Assembly (NCBI GenBank): GCA_037954665.1
Contig: JBBMOL010000071.1
Span: 3,591,441-3,655,440, forward strand
Direction: 5' to 3'
DNA: 64,000 nt
Source: Laguncularia racemosa
Lineage: Eukaryota; Streptophyta; Magnoliopsida; Myrtales; Combretaceae
Positions 26,023 to 39,700 of the stretch are shown piece by piece. Position numbers and translations under genes: made by a program. Under the pieces are notes generated by a model, which was not told the origin of the DNA, searched no databases, and saw only the letters and a program-made list of their open reading frames with translations. Numbering within the stretch: the stretch's first letter is position 1; each line of letters starts with the position of its first letter.

Positions 26023-26282
26023 ATGTCTGAAGCATCAAGCAAGTGAGGTGGCGGTGCCCTTTATAAGATGATTGGAGTATTTTAAAATGCCATGTGAATA
26101 CTTTGAGGATCTTTCGATTATATTCTTAACAACTTTATATTGTCGGCCTTAATGTCTAAAGCATCAAGCAAGTGAGATGGTGCCTTTTATAAGATGATCC
26201 GAGATTTTTAAAATGTAATCACATGAATATTTTATAAATCTTTCAATTATATTCCTAACAATTTTTTATTGTCCGCTTTAAC
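26023..26282 (+). repeat. Two diverged tandem copies of a unit of about 130 bp
   Basis: Both copies start atgtct(g/a)aagcatcaagcaag (26023 and 26152), continue with ttataagatgat, and end in a tattgtc(g/c)g block followed by taa(t/c)g. Divergence indicates an older duplication. About 325 bp of AT-rich DNA without features separates this from the L1 insertion. Confidence 0.8.
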
Positions 26283-26622
26283 GTATTATTTTACCAGAAA
26301 AATAACAATTTTGAATGGCCAAAAAAAAAAAAAATTCATCTAATACAGTAAGTTCAGTAGATTCGAATCACGTTTGTATTCTAAAAACATCCCTTCTCTG
26401 TCTATTTTTTTCTAACTCAACTTTGTATTCAAATATTAAAGTCTATGTTTTTAGTTTTCTTATTTGTTTCTTGGATTATAAGAGGTTTAGTCTGTAGTAA
26501 AGCTTAATACATGTATATTATTATCAGCTAAATAGTAGAGTTGTATCAAATTATATAAGTTTTGCTTGAAGTTTTTCTAAGTTTTTTGGAAACAACCAAA
26601 AGAAAAAGGGACCTTGATTCTG

Positions 26623-28278
26623 GGTAGCTCATTTCCGTTCCAATATTTAGGATGCCAACTCTACAAGGGTAGAACACGAGAACATTATTTCTCACACCTA
26701 ATCGACAGTTATGAACGGAAACTAGGCCATTGGTCCACCAAGATCTTATCACCCGGAGGTAGACTAATCCTCATTCGTCATGTACTGCAAGCAATTCCAA
26801 TACACACGCTCACTGCAATTCAGCCCCCCAAATCGGTGATAAAGAAGCTTGAGCACAAATGTCAACAATTTCTAGGGGGATCCTCAGACTATGGAAACAA
26901 CAAACATTGGAGAGCTTGGCATAAAATTACTTTTCCATCAAATGAAAATGGACTTGGAATCCGAGATTTTTCCTCCTTGATTAAAGCTGCCTCATTGAAG
27001 CTATGGTGGAAATTTAAACAAGGAAAGAGTGTTTGGGCAAGTTTCATTAGCTCATTGTCTGAAACCTCAAGAAAACGCACCTCATGGCGGCGTATTTAGG
27101 CAATACAAAATGTTGCAGAACAGAACACATGCGTACAAGGTAACCAATACATATGGATGCCATCTGTCACTGGCGCCTTCAGCTACAAAACAGCATATGA
27201 AGTGGTTAGGTCGAGGCAACAATCTAATCAATTATTCGAAAAGCTAAAACATCGTTTTTTGCCTCTTCAGATTCACATTTTCATGTGGCGTTTATTTAAC
27301 AAACTATATGCCTTCCCGGAAGTCCTTTGTGGCTTTGGATTCAACCAGAACCCCTCTCGATGCCCACTGTGTTTGAGTGAAATGGAGTCCATACAACACC
27401 TTTTCCTCAAATGCAAAGTAGCTACTGAACTATGGATCCTGATGGCTACCTGGTTAGACATCCATATTTCCCCGGTTGCTGGATTGTGGAATATGATACA
27501 GAACTGGGTTCAAGTACATCCAAAGGGCACAGTGTTTAGCTTAATATGTCAGCTAACACCGGCCTTTATCTGCTGGGAAATATGGAAGGCTAGGAACAAA
27601 ATGGTCCATGAAGGACACACAACATCAATTAGAACACTTTATCACCGGGTAAAGGATCAGCTAATCTTAACCCTTAGATCCTACTCTCCCAAAGTAAATA
27701 CCAGGCAAGAAGCTGATGCTATCAAACACCAATTTGCAACCATCCTAGCGGTGAGGGTGAAAACAAGGAAAATTATCAAATGGCTGAGACCCACATCAGG
27801 TTATGTCATTATCTCCGCAGGTTCATATACTCCGGATGGAGCAGCTTGGGCTTACATTTTGCGACGGAATGATGGCTCGTTTATACATTCAAACATGAAA
27901 TGTACAATGGATACATCGAAGGCAATATCTATAGAACTGGAGGGTATTCTTTTTGGCCTACACTCATGTGCTACCAACAATATCTCCCCAATACAGATTC
28001 AAACCAGTAACAAGTCACTAGTGTCTTACCTTCAAGAAGGGGTAGAGCATCCATGGCAATTATCCCCCATAATAACAGAGATAAAAAACTTGATGCAATT
28101 ACTATCAGCGTCCATTATCCATGTTTATAGCGAAACAAATACTTTAGCGGCAGGCCTTTCTCATCATGCAACTCAACTTGATAGTACCACTATCGTGCAC
28201 TGGCAAGACCTCCCCGGGAAACTCAAAGGTATATACCTTTTAGATCTTGCTGGTTGTCCATACATTAGAAGTAGATAG
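26623..28278 (+). pseudogene. L1 ORF2 C-terminal fragment (RT thumb, zf-RVT, RNase H-like)
   Basis: The frame runs from 26623 to a stop at 28276-28278 with one internal TAG at 27097-27099. Before it, FQYLGCQLYKGR, KILSPGGRLILIRHVLQAIP and the KLWWKFKQGKSVWA region match the conserved L1 segment after the RT core. After it come FSYKTAYEVVR and the CPLCLSEMESIQHLFLKC zinc-binding region (zf-RVT). An RNase H-like domain (RVT_3 type) follows, in which the first Asp of the usual TDGA is absent (SAGS) and a later Asp reads TSNKS, so it is not expected to be active. There is no endonuclease or catalytic RT, so the copy cannot move itself. Confidence 0.88.
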
Positions 28279-28421
28279 CTTATACTGCAATCTAACCTAC
28301 AGTACCTTTGTATACATCCTCCTACTAGAGGAAAGCTTTTTGTACAGTATTTCAAAAAAATAAAATAAAAAAATTTATTGAAAAAAATAAATAAATGATA
28401 TACTAAAAAAAAAAAAAAAAA

Positions 28422-28951
28422 CATAGACATTCAACAAGCATAGGTATACACATACTTGATTGAACAATTTCTTCACAATTCTCAAGTTTCTTAAAATCCA
28501 AACCTACCCAAAGTCATAAACGCATATGCTTAAGAGTTCTGAATTTACTAAACTAATATATTTTTAGGCATTTAAATGGATTAAAAAAAGGTTAGGGATC
28601 AAAATTTGATAAAAAGCTCAACTTTAGAAAAACATAGGTCTAATGTTGGTAAGTACACAAGTGTGGTAATGCTTGTGTATTAGGCACACAAAACATGTTA
28701 AAGAACACGAGTAAGAACATGACTATGTTTTGTGCTCATGAACCTTTGTAAATATATTTTATTTCATTTTTATTCAACATAGGCATGTATTATTCCCTCT
28801 TCTACTATGAGTACGAAGAACATGGGTACAACATAATCGTGTTAGACCCATGTACTTCCAAAACTCTATCAAAATTTGTAGGAATTTCTCCCTTTTGACC
28901 AAAATTTGTGACTTTCACCCTAAAGCTAGTCCTAGATCACTTTCATTGTAG
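28422..28951 (+). other. Segment between two poly(A) tracts of the L1 (possible 3' transduction)
   Basis: This non-coding sequence of about 530 bp lies after the first poly(A) and before the second, inside the target duplication. It includes a self-complementary stretch (agaacacgagtaagaacatg region, 28700-28745). It may be 3' flank carried from the source locus by read-through transcription, or simply a long 3' UTR. Confidence 0.5.
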
Positions 28952-28978
28952 AAAAAAAAAAAAGGGACCTTGATTCTG

Positions 28979-30769
28979 ATTAGAAATATCTCACCGGCTT
29001 AGTGATTTGAAAGACAAAGCTAGGCTAGAAGCGAAAGGAAGAAGATGAAGTTCAGTTCTATATTTATAAGTGAGGAGTTTGTACATCACTGGTATTCGTA
29101 GATTAGCAAAATAGAAGGGTGGCTTGCTGGAGCCCTTTGCTTACTAAGTGGTTGTGAAACCCACTCAACTTTGAATGAACTATTGGAAAAAAAAAAGGAA
29201 TGAACTTATGTTTTACTCCCTTTGACTCTATAAATCTCGAGTATACTTTTGATTAAGTTTTTCAATGGAAATTCATCGAAACATGAAAAATATAATTTTA
29301 TACCTTTTAACACATTTTTTAAATCTGACTTTCATTTATTATGTATCTATCTCTACAAGGCTTTATTGTTTCAAAAATTTGAAATTAGAAATTTATAATA
29401 TCAGTACCATTATTCTAAAAATGTTACGTTATAATCTATTATGTGAATATTTTTATTTTATAACTCCTTTTCGTTATCATTTAGACTTTTAATTGAATGT
29501 ATATAAACTTATTTTCTCATTGATCACTCCCAATTTAATACTCAGTGATTTGATTATTACTAATATCATTATCAATAAAATTGCTATTTCTAATATGAAA
29601 CAAAGATTAATTTTTGGACCTTAAATATATTGTTGTTTGTATGCTTTAAAATAGATTTAGATATGCATATAGTCATTCCCTATATGTATATGTATAGTTG
29701 TAATACACTACCATATGTAATATAAATGGATCTATATTTATATTATGTATATGTGTTAATTACATTATTTTCCAATATACTATAACGTTAAGTAAAAAAA
29801 ATATAAATATGAATCATATATCTATGTGTGTGTCTCTATATATATAAATAAACACATAGCATATCTATTATATATGTCTTTATGTACGATAGCCATATAC
29901 ATAGTTAATTACCTAAGCTTTGAATTAACACTAAATATAACAATATAATTATAAATAATGCATAAAATACTATTCATATACGTATAATAAGAAATATTAT
30001 ATATAATTTATGTATATATACTTACTCTTATAAAGATAATTTTTAAAACACCATAATAACATGTATCAAATTACAAGTGTAATTAATCAACTTGTTTATA
30101 TGTATATATATCTGTTATAGATATTTCAAGTAGAATAATATTATATACCTATGTTACAATACAAAATCTTTCGAAAACATTACATTGAGTATTATATGTG
30201 TACTCTCTCTCTTTCTCTATATATACATGTAATCTTACATATATTGTCTTGGTTTGATCCGGACTCTTGTAATAGCTACGTGAAGTATTGTACATTTTTT
30301 TTTTTGGCCAATTGAAGTATTGTACATGAGTCACGCAAACATACTTATATTATATACACAAGCGAAATATTAAAAGTTTTGGGTGAATTCTCGTGGAGAT
30401 GTTGCACCACGTCTTGCAAGATAGGCTTTACTTTTGACAACACCTTTTCTCTAAAGAAAACACATAAATTAGATGTTAGATAAGATAAAGGATTATAATT
30501 ATTGTCTCCTCGCCACATAAATGTGCAAATTCAGAAAACTTGTAAATATGAGCAGTGTTGATGCTTTATGAATCGTTAAATACGAAATGGATTTAAATGA
30601 CGGGCGTCCCTAAAACACTTATTAAGTACATATAGAGGAATTTTTTTTGAATTTTTCAATATTTAAACATACTTTAGGCAATTGGGCAATAGTATTCAAA
30701 GGTGAAATTCATCATTTTGTCAAGTTTGCATATGAAAAATGTAGGACTTCTTTGATTGTTTAGCATGAC
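28979..30769. other. Intergenic DNA, nothing recognised
   Basis: AT-rich DNA dominated by TA-rich runs (29640-30130). The plus ORF at 29265-29492 is AT-driven and matches no family. A ctctctctttctct patch lies near 30202-30216. Confidence 0.45.
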
Positions 30770-33700
30770 ATTTCAACCGTTAGACTTCTTTGATTGTTCT
30801 TGGGGGTTGCATGTTCAAGATAGCTTTGATTTTCTTAGGCTTTGCCTTGATACTGCACTATGTGATCATGTACTCTAGGAACTTGCTTGAGGTTGCTTAA
30901 AGACACACTTTTGGGGATTGAGCTTGATGTTGTATTGCCTCAAAGTGTCAACTATTTTTTACCGGTCCTAGAGATGTTCCTCGAGCTGTTTACTCTTCAT
31001 AATCATGTCATCCATGTAAACTTTGCCATTATGCTTAAGTTGAGATTTGAACATTTTTGTCACTAATCTTGATAGGTTACCCCAGCATTTTTAAGGCCAA
31101 AAGGCAATACTTTATAGCAGTAAGTCTCAAAGCTCCACTTCGTCTTCTGGCTCTATCTCGATTTGGTTGTAGCTTGAAAAAGCATTTATGAAACTTAATA
31201 AAGCATGCTTTGAGGTAGAATCGATGAGTTGATCGATTTTTGGGAGGGAAAGGCTGTCTTTTGGGCAGGCCTTATTGGGGTTGGTGTACTTAATATATAT
31301 CTACCATTTCTTATTAGACTTTTTGACGAGCAAGTAATTAGCTAGTCAAGTTGGGTAATGTTTCTCCTTAATAAATCCTACTTTAAGCAGCTTTTGTTCC
31401 TCTTCTTTGATAGTTGTCTATTGTTTTGGTGCAAAGTGTCTTCTTTTTTGTTTGGTGATCTTGACGTTGTTATTAATGTTGAGGTGGCACATCATAAACT
31501 CTAGAGAGATGCTTGAAATGTCAAAAGATAACTAGGTGACAATATCATTGTTGGACTTAACAAAGTTAATGAGTTGCTATTTAAATTTAGTGGGTATTGA
31601 CATTCCTACCCTAGTGGTTTACTTGGTGTTGCTAGCGAGCCAGATTTGCTTAGTCTCCTTGGCTGGTTCTTCCCTAGATCTCGACTTCTCCTTAGGTCTG
31701 CTCTCTACACTAAAGATCTCTTCCCTTTTTTAAAGCCCTTAGGTATAGGGTTCATGCAAGCTCTTGGTCTCCTCTGTACATGCCTATTCCATTAAGTGTG
31801 TGGAACTTAACCTTTGGGTGTGGTGTGGAGGAAATCATCCCAAAGATTGATTAGGTCGACCCAAAATTATGTTGCTAGGTGACTAGTAATCTAATATTAG
31901 GAAGTTGATGAATTGTTGGGTGATGGCCTCATCACCGGCTAGCTCAATGGGAAGGCTAACGATGCTTCCAACTTGAATAGGTTAGTTGTTGAACCCATAT
32001 AAGTCATAGTTGTAGGGTTTCGACTTAGTCTTCAACTTGAGCTACATTTGGTTGTAGGCATGCTTGAAAATTATATTTACTGAGTTAACAGTGTCGACTA
32101 AGATCTTCTTAATTTTGAACTTGACAATCTTTAAGTTGATCACGAGAGCATCATCACGAGAGGTTTATATATTTTCTCCTAATCTTCATTTGAGAATAAG
32201 ATAGAGGTGTCTATTCTTGATCTTTTACCGTGTAAGCTCATGACTTGTCAACTTGCAAGGGTTTTAGCCAAGTTCGAAAAGTGTGGTCAGCTTCTATTTT
32301 AAGGGCCCCCAATGATAATGTTAATGACATTGTTGGGGGCATAGTTTTAGCGATTGTTATTGCTATCATCTCTAGGTAGGTTGCTTAATGAAGTTGTTGG
32401 GGTCAACTGTTTACTCCCAAAAATACCCTCAGTGGATAAAGTCTTTAAGGGCATTCTTGAGCTAATAGCATTTGTTGGTGTTGTGACCTCGATACTTGTG
32501 GAAGTTATAGTATTTGTTGTAGTTTCTTCTATTTGGATTACCCTTTAGTCATGTTGGTTTGGGTAGAACGCCCTTGTTGCAAACTTTCATGAATATATCC
32601 CTCATTGGTTGGTTCAATGGGATCTAGGTGGTGAAGCTCAAGATGGCATGCTTTCGGTCTCTTTTGCCATTACCCTAAGATGATCCTTGATCATTCTTGA
32701 GGTTAAGACAAACCTTGATGGAACATTTCTCCTTCTTCTTCTCCTTCTTCTTATCCAACCTACTCTAGTTGGACTCCCTTTTAGCTCAAATGTGATCCTC
32801 CTAAAGGATGTGCTTCCTAGCTTTTGTCCTAAACTCCTAAAAAATTTCTAGCTTGTTCTTCACTAGAGATTTGAAAAAATTGCTAGATGGTTTTACACAT
32901 TAAATAACTATGTTCAAGGTGAGGCCTTTTTCTACATTAAGGTTTTCCAACATTATGGCATTTAACCGAGCCAGGTAGTCTCTGATTGATTCATCGAGAC
33001 CTTGTTTAATGAGATTGAGGCTTGATAAGTCCTTCATTGGTTGTTTGTTGGCTAAGAATTGTTGCTGTAATTGATAAGCTAGCTCACTAAACAAGGAGAT
33101 AAAATTAGCGGAGAGCTAATTTTACCTTATCTAAGCAGCCTTATGTAGGGTGTTTGGGAAGACCTTGCTAGCGATTACATTATTGAGATCGTGCAGATTC
33201 ATCATGGTCCAGAAATGACACAAGTGGTCTTTTAGTTCAGCTATTCTATCATAAGTGTCGAGCTCTAATAGATATACATTTGGTGGTAGGACTTCTTCTT
33301 ATATGGCTTGCATGAGGGGAGTCTTGTTCATGGAGAACCCATTGGAGAGATTTGCCTTTTTGCTTTCCTATAGGTTGGAAAGCCTCTTGATGTAGTCATT
33401 AATTTTATCAATGTCCATCTCATCGATGTGGTGGTTAGCTAGGGTTTGAGCATCGATGGCTTGGGTCTATGTTTGGAGTTATAGTGTCATTATGGTTACA
33501 TGTTGCATTTGGAAAGATTGGTGAGGAGCAAGCTCGACCTAACAATGCTATTGGTAGGATTAGCTCAATAGGTGCTTTGTTGCGAAATTCTACATATTGG
33601 GTTTCTTGATTCTAGGTTAGGGCTTAGACCACTTATGGTGGTGGTGGAGGATTGTCATGCCCATGTTTTGGAGAGTGTGTAGATACGAGCTCTAGCTTCG

Positions 33701-34150
33701 ACATGTTATTGAGTTGCTCAAGTTCAACTATTCAAGCTTGTAGTATGGTTTTATTAGCCCTTATGGCTTTGTTTTTGTGTAGTTAAGGTCTTGCACAAAT
33801 TCTCCAACTTTAAGAATCTTTGCAGGTTAATGGTTTATGTGTTTGGGTTGTGTTAATTGGATATGATTGCATGGATGGTTTGATCCATGGCTAAACGGTC
33901 TATGGTTTCCTTAGATTTGGTTGTTTTCAATTTTGGTGGCTTTTTGGTTGTAAGTTATAAGGATGGCATCAAATGTTATGCTGTGGTTTTTCAATGGTGG
34001 TTAGATTACTTGCAAGAGAGAAAAATTAGATTATGGGGTGTGCTAAAAGGTACTCTGGCATGACTACTCTAATGCCTAAGTTAGAATAAGCATTTGAAGA
34101 CAACAGAATATAAAATATATCTGAAGGTGTAAAAAAGTTTTAATCCTTTT
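30770..34150 (-). mobile_element. 3'-truncated Ty3/gypsy retrotransposon (gag, protease, RT)
   Basis: Read on the minus strand from about 34150: a decayed LTR end (gtcatgccagagtaccttttagc style, about 34020-34070) and a PBS-like tttgatgccatcc near 33975. Gag follows, with LKDHLCHFWTMMNLH and an open piece at 33094-32900 (ELAYQLQQQFLANKQPMKDL, then IKQGLDESIRDYLARLN). The linker has GRPNQSL, then a region equivalent to FAPKQ..IKEEEQKLLKVGFIKEKHYP. RT follows, with NPNKACPKDSLSLPKIDQLID, LLSFINAFSSYNQI, and the catalytic box VYMDDMIMKSK at about 31020-30985. Homology stops near 30775. RNase H, integrase and the 3' LTR are missing. Many stops and shifts. The motif style is that of the Tat/Retand side of gypsy. 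Confidence 0.88.
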
Positions 34151-34159
34151 TAATAGACA

Positions 34160-35430
34160 TCTCCCTTATGACATAATCTTCACTACTTAAATTTTCATTC
34201 AACAAACATTCAATTCTTCATGCTTGCAAAAAATAGTGGTTTGAAGTTAGATATGAGGATCCCAACATCTGATTAGTAATACTATAAAAGGGGCTAAAAA
34301 ACTTACATATCTTCTTCGCTTTTCCCCACTCATCCATGGTAGGACAATATTTATAATGACAATCATTCAATTAAAAGTAAGAAAAAACACATTGATACTT
34401 GAGTGCACTATCAAGCATAAGGTAAGTGAAATTCTATTTAGTAGCTACATCTAAGCACAAACCAACATTGGTATCAATGTCACCAACCTATTGCTCCAAA
34501 AAATGTTTCATTCTACCATCGGAGCCCTTTACATACTTCACACTCTCCCTTATTTTATGTAACACTTCACTATTTACCGTCAACCCCTATTTAATGATTA
34601 AATGAAGACTATGAGCACAACATTTAATATGAAAAAACTCACCACTACATAATAAACTATGTTATAAGTTCAGTTGCTCTTTTAAAAAATCTTGTATACA
34701 ATCATTTATAGATGCATTATCTAATGTAAGGGAGAATATCTTTTTATTTATGCCCCAATTTTAAAAAAATTAAAATACTTTTTTCGATAACTCAAACCTT
34801 GAGTGAGGAGGGGGCATTTTGCAAAAAACAAGAATTTTATTATTCGGTTTTCATTTGTCATCCACATAATGTCTAGTCAAACAAATATATCATTCACTGA
34901 TGGAGGCAGTCCATACATCAAAAGTTAAACATATCCTCTCTGGATTTTTTTGCAATATTTTGTTTCAAATTATCCTTCTACCTTATAAATTATGTGATCC
35001 TCCTATACTCAACAAATGAAAATGGCAGGGCATATTCAATAATAGCCATTGCCATTACCTCACGGGCAACTTTAGGATCTGGTTTTCTTGACTTTAACTT
35101 ACTAAGATGATCAATTATCATATCATCGACATCATTATATTTAGGAATTTGATTTAAACGACCCTTTCCCATATGTTGATGTAAGGATGAAGTTCCATGT
35201 GAATGTGCTCTCAGTGACATATTCCTTCCCACACGCTTTACATTTCGCTTTACTTTTACCATCTTTCCTAACACCAATTTTTGCAAATATTTCCCAAACT
35301 TCAGAAGAAGAGCTACTTACTCGAGCCTCCTTACCTGCAAGTTCTTAAGATTGAGAAGATCATGGTTGTACATTATCATTATGCCTACAGACTTTGGACG
35401 CATCATCTACATTAATAGGTTCCATTGTAT
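34160..35430 (-). pseudogene. hAT transposase pseudogene (BED finger, RICESLEEPER type)
   Basis: The minus strand from about 35427 gives MEPINVDDASKVC, two stops, then SSSSEVWEIFAKIGVRKDGKSK with the BED zinc-finger half CKACGKEYV. After a frameshift, HGTSSLHQHM and the 35286-34990 frame (DDMIIDHLSKLKSRKPD, EVMAMAIIEYALPFSFVEY) match hAT proteins of the RICESLEEPER/DAYSLEEPER kind. Further in, decayed blocks of the catalytic domain are visible down to about 34200, with stops in every frame. Cut-and-paste transposase in origin; no activity expected. No terminal repeats were identified. Confidence 0.83.
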
Positions 35431-36700
35431 TTGTAGTCTCATTATTTGTAGGATCTATTTTGAAAATACATAAAAAAAAGAAAATATTAGAATGTATAAT
35501 TGTTTATATCAGAAAAAGAAAAGACATCATCTAATAGGTTCCATTAGTATATTCCTTCAATCGCCAACCATCACTAAGATTTAAAAAGACCACAACAACT
35601 TGGAAAGAAGTTTTTGCTTAAAACACATACAATTGAACTAATCATAAATATGTCCAAATGACCTAGAAACAAAATGTAAAACATGATGATGTTGGTAGTT
35701 TTAGATACCAGTAGACTCCTAAGTGAAGACTGTAAGGACAAACGCTTGTATACATAGACATCCTCATCTTCTTTTTTTTTTTTTTTTTTCCCTATAGGCA
35801 TCCTCTTTCAGTCCCATGAGGTAATAGGTTTCATCTTAGATCAAAAAGGAAGAAGATCGGGACATTGATTCAAAAATTTGACAAAGTTGTGATCGAACAA
35901 ATGCAAGAGGCAACAAAATAGCACAAACAATAAGCATAGTGATAGTAGCAACCTATAGTAGTAAAACAACATCACAATAGTAGCACAAAATCATTGGCCA
36001 CTTAATAACAGCAGTGATAGCACAACAGTAGTAGCAATCGCTTAGTAATAGAGAAACAGTAGCTTAGTAATAGCATCAATAGCACAAAACAATAAGCAAC
36101 AACCCCAAACCATTAATCGTTCAGCCGGTGAGCCCCCCAAACCCCTAAACTGCAATCGCAATAAACCTATAGGCCATACATCGGCATCCAGTAGTTGGCT
36201 AACAAAAAAAAAAAAAACACAAGCTCACCAGTCGATGATAAGACGGCAATGAGAGGAGGACACAACAACATGACAATGATAATGACAAACAGTCATAACT
36301 CATGAACATGACATGGCGACAATGAGTTGACGACACGACACACGACCACGAGTCCACGACAACACGAGTACATGACCATGAGACCTAGATCAGTGACTGA
36401 GGGTGAGGACTAAGCTAAGTGGCAGCGACTGGTAGTGAGTGGTGGTAAGGTGGGTGTGTAGCACAACTGATCTGGGTGTGGAAGCAAAGAACAAGCCAGA
36501 TTGATTTTGCTGTAGAGTTTTATACAATCGATCCCAACTTATTAACATTTTATTAGAAAGAATTTCACAATTGAGCTTTACTAAAAAAAAAATTAAAGCG
36601 ATCTTAATGGGCAATGATGATATTGGAAAAATTTTCTTAAGTATAGTCGTGAAAGTTTCTTGGAGTTTCACAAGAAGCTATTGGGGCATCAAATACCCAC
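35431..36700. other. Low-complexity DNA upstream of the hAT pseudogene
   Basis: Contains degenerate agtagcaa/aatagcac triplet-like repeats (35900-36100), a poly(A) at 36207-36220 and a cacgac-rich patch (36320-36375). It may be the 5' non-coding part of the hAT element. No gene recognised. Confidence 0.4.
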
Positions 36701-39700
36701 TTATTGAAGTGTCTCTTTTGAATATAAAAGATTTATTAGGAGTAAAAGTAGTGTCTAATATTTTATGGTAGATGAGATTTAGTAAAACTTTAACACTTTG
36801 TTTATCATATTTGGGTAAATATCATAAATAATTATAAATATATCTATATATTAAATTTTTATTCATATGGACTTGCCATATACTCTCATCAAAGGATTTA
36901 CAGAAAATACTCACACATATACATCTATCTGTCTTAATGGCTTCTTATCGACTAGTAATCGTTCCTTGTTGATAATTACTTGTAAACGACGAAGCATGAG
37001 AGGCTTAAAGAAACCTGTAGACTACTCGTCGGAAGGACATGAAGCTAGCCGTCAATTAATGATTTTTGATGTCTCAAGTGGCAAAATGAGTTTTTAGCTG
37101 CCTTTAAAATTTTGCAATAGAAATTAAGGGTTTGTAATCGTTTAAAGTTGTTCATAAAATTTTGTTGCACTGTAATTCAAATAAAAGTATGTAAAATAGA
37201 GAAATATTTCAATAATACTATAATACTATATAAATTGATTATTGATATATAAGTACTAATAAAAATTTTGATATATCATAGTTTTATAGAAATATTTATT
37301 GACAATTATAAGTGATTTTTTTTTTTAAATCTTTTCTTATAGCTTGTAAAAATTACTGCAAGAATTATGGCTTTACTTTCATGTGTTCGCAAATCATATT
37401 ACCATTCACACATAATTAAGAAATTTCCCAGAAACAAAGAATATTGAATTTTCTATTCCACAAAATGTTGATAATTTATCATAACAGCTGTTGTAAAAGA
37501 GTTTCAAAGGTGTAGCATCGTAACTTGTAATAACTTCGTAACATTTTACAAAATTCGTCATATATAATTTATTATTTGTATTTTATCTCTATATTTCTTA
37601 ATTTTACTATAGATAGTACAATTCCTAATAAAAACATACTAAGCTTAAAGTTTGAAAGTTGCCTAAGAGATTCATAACTTTCCTCGAGAATTATGTTTTA
37701 TTTGTTGTAAAGTTTCTTTAGTTTTGTAATTCAAGTGATGTTAGTAACTTTTTCTATAATTCCATAATAAGGAACACAATTTGCGATTATCCTTAAGAAT
37801 GAAAATTACCTATTATTTTGTAAGATTCCTTCATATTTCATACTTCTATGGTAAGATTCCTGAATTGACTCATATCCTAATTCACTTTTTCTTCATATAC
37901 ATAAGTTTTGCTTCTTCTTTTTTACCCTAGCATCTAGGTAGTGTATCTATCCTTTCTTTCTACTTTATAAAACACCTCAAAATAAAGTATATATCTGAAA
38001 CATTTGTAAAATTAAACTTCATACCAACCATTAAAAAGAGTTTACTTAACAATAATATTCAAGACGTAATTTTTTATCATTTGAAACGTTTATAAATCCA
38101 CTACTAGTGATCTTAGTATTCTTAAATCTCTCACTATTAATCTCAAATTTGAGTTTTTCTGTCATTTCCACTAATATTTCCATCATCACAAGTGTCTATC
38201 TATAGATTTGGTTTGTTTGAGGATTATAGTAATTAGGTTAGATATTTGTTTTGTCATTATTATTTAAAAAAGCAGTTTCTGTTTTGTATGTTTGCTATTT
38301 TTGTTGTTCTTTCTTTTCTTTTCTTTTCTTTTTGGTTGTTTTTCATCTCTTATGTGGGATTAAGCTATCTCTTTTATGAAAATTATTATATTTGTCCATT
38401 AGCTCCCTTATGAGGGACATTTTGAGTTAAAAGATATTTGCATATTTATTTAATGAGTATCCATTCATTAAACTTTTTGTTTGTCATTCCTTTTATATTG
38501 ATTGATTTGATTGATATAATTTTTTTAATAAATTAAATTAATCCTTTACTTAAAAAAAATAATTTGAAAAAACTGTAATTTTTCTTAAACTCCCATTTTT
38601 TACCATAAGCTCTACTTAGTTACATTACAAGGCTTTATAATATATCATAATAGTTCGTAAACTATCGTCTAATGATCTAAGTTTTGTAAATTACCTTCAA
38701 TTTCGTATGAAATCATAAAATTTTATAGTGAGCCTTTACTTCGAAATTTAGATAAACGCATGTGCAATCACCGATAGCCATAAAAACTCCCATGCCCGGG
38801 ACTGCACTAGGGTTTACAAACCATAGAACAGTTTAGCCATATAAAAGTATAAGATCATCTAGTTAAAAAAAGAGAAAAGAAGAACAAGAGATCATATCTC
38901 TTGCAAACTTCGTGCTCCCTTCTACACATTAACTGGCTTCAGAAAGTATATGATAAACCAAGACTGCTTCAATGTTCTTCAAACAGAACCTGCATACGTA
39001 AAGTTTTATTAGTATAAAAATAGCTATGCATTATTCGATTAAGTACTTTATGTGTGAGTGATATGGATATTATTCTTTATAAACAATAGAGTAGGTTTGA
39101 TTTCCCTCGAATATATATTACATTGGAAAAAGGAAAATTATACTAATGTATATCTAGCTCCACCACGATCACGCGAAAGTGATTATTTTAGCTAGCTGGT
39201 GTTTTATAATTATAATTATTACTTTTAGACCATATTGCTTTTGGAATTCCCTCCATTATCTTGTTGTGATGTTATTTTACATTCCGTATCATCTTTTAAA
39301 ATCTCCACAACATAATAACTATACATAGTAATGTTATTTTTTCTTCTACCCTATCCTTTTCCATTTGAAGAAAGATAAAGTGATGGAAATAATAATTACT
39401 TGCAAGTCGCAATATATATTAATTGAAAGAAATAAAAAAGAAAAGAAAAAGAAACCTACTCGCGAGGAGCTTAGTCTTATTACACGAGCAATCATAGTTA
39501 GCATGAAATTTATTCCGAAAAGTGAAGGCCAAATGATGACGTGCCCCATTTAATTAAAGAAGAAATGATACATTTATTATCAGTAGGTTAAATAATTTGA
39601 GATAAGATTTAATTAAAGAAGAAATAATGCATTTATTATCAGTAAGTTAAATAATTTGAGATAAGAAAAAACCTGTCCATTCAGCAATTTCCCATCACAT

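Larger units (their letters stand above)
26608..28978 (+). mobile_element. 5'-truncated L1 LINE with 15 bp target duplication
   Basis: The target duplication GGGACCTTGATTCTG is present at 26608-26622 and 28964-28978, the second copy directly after a poly(A) of 12 (28952-28963). The insert therefore runs 26623-28963. It starts inside the reverse-transcriptase C-terminal region, so it is strongly 5'-truncated, as is usual for target-primed reverse transcription. A second, internal poly(A) of 17 lies at 28405-28421. The duplication starts next to an A-run, which fits an L1 endonuclease nick at a T-rich bottom strand. Confidence 0.9.

Noticed and set aside
31536..32548. Plus-strand ORFs at 31536-31733 and 32354-32548
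   Set aside because: Antisense of the minus-strand gypsy pol relic.
38886..38904. Short perfect palindrome around ggtatgag-free centre (8 bp arms)
   Set aside because: An 8 bp arm hairpin is expected by chance in a window of this size, and there is no supporting context.
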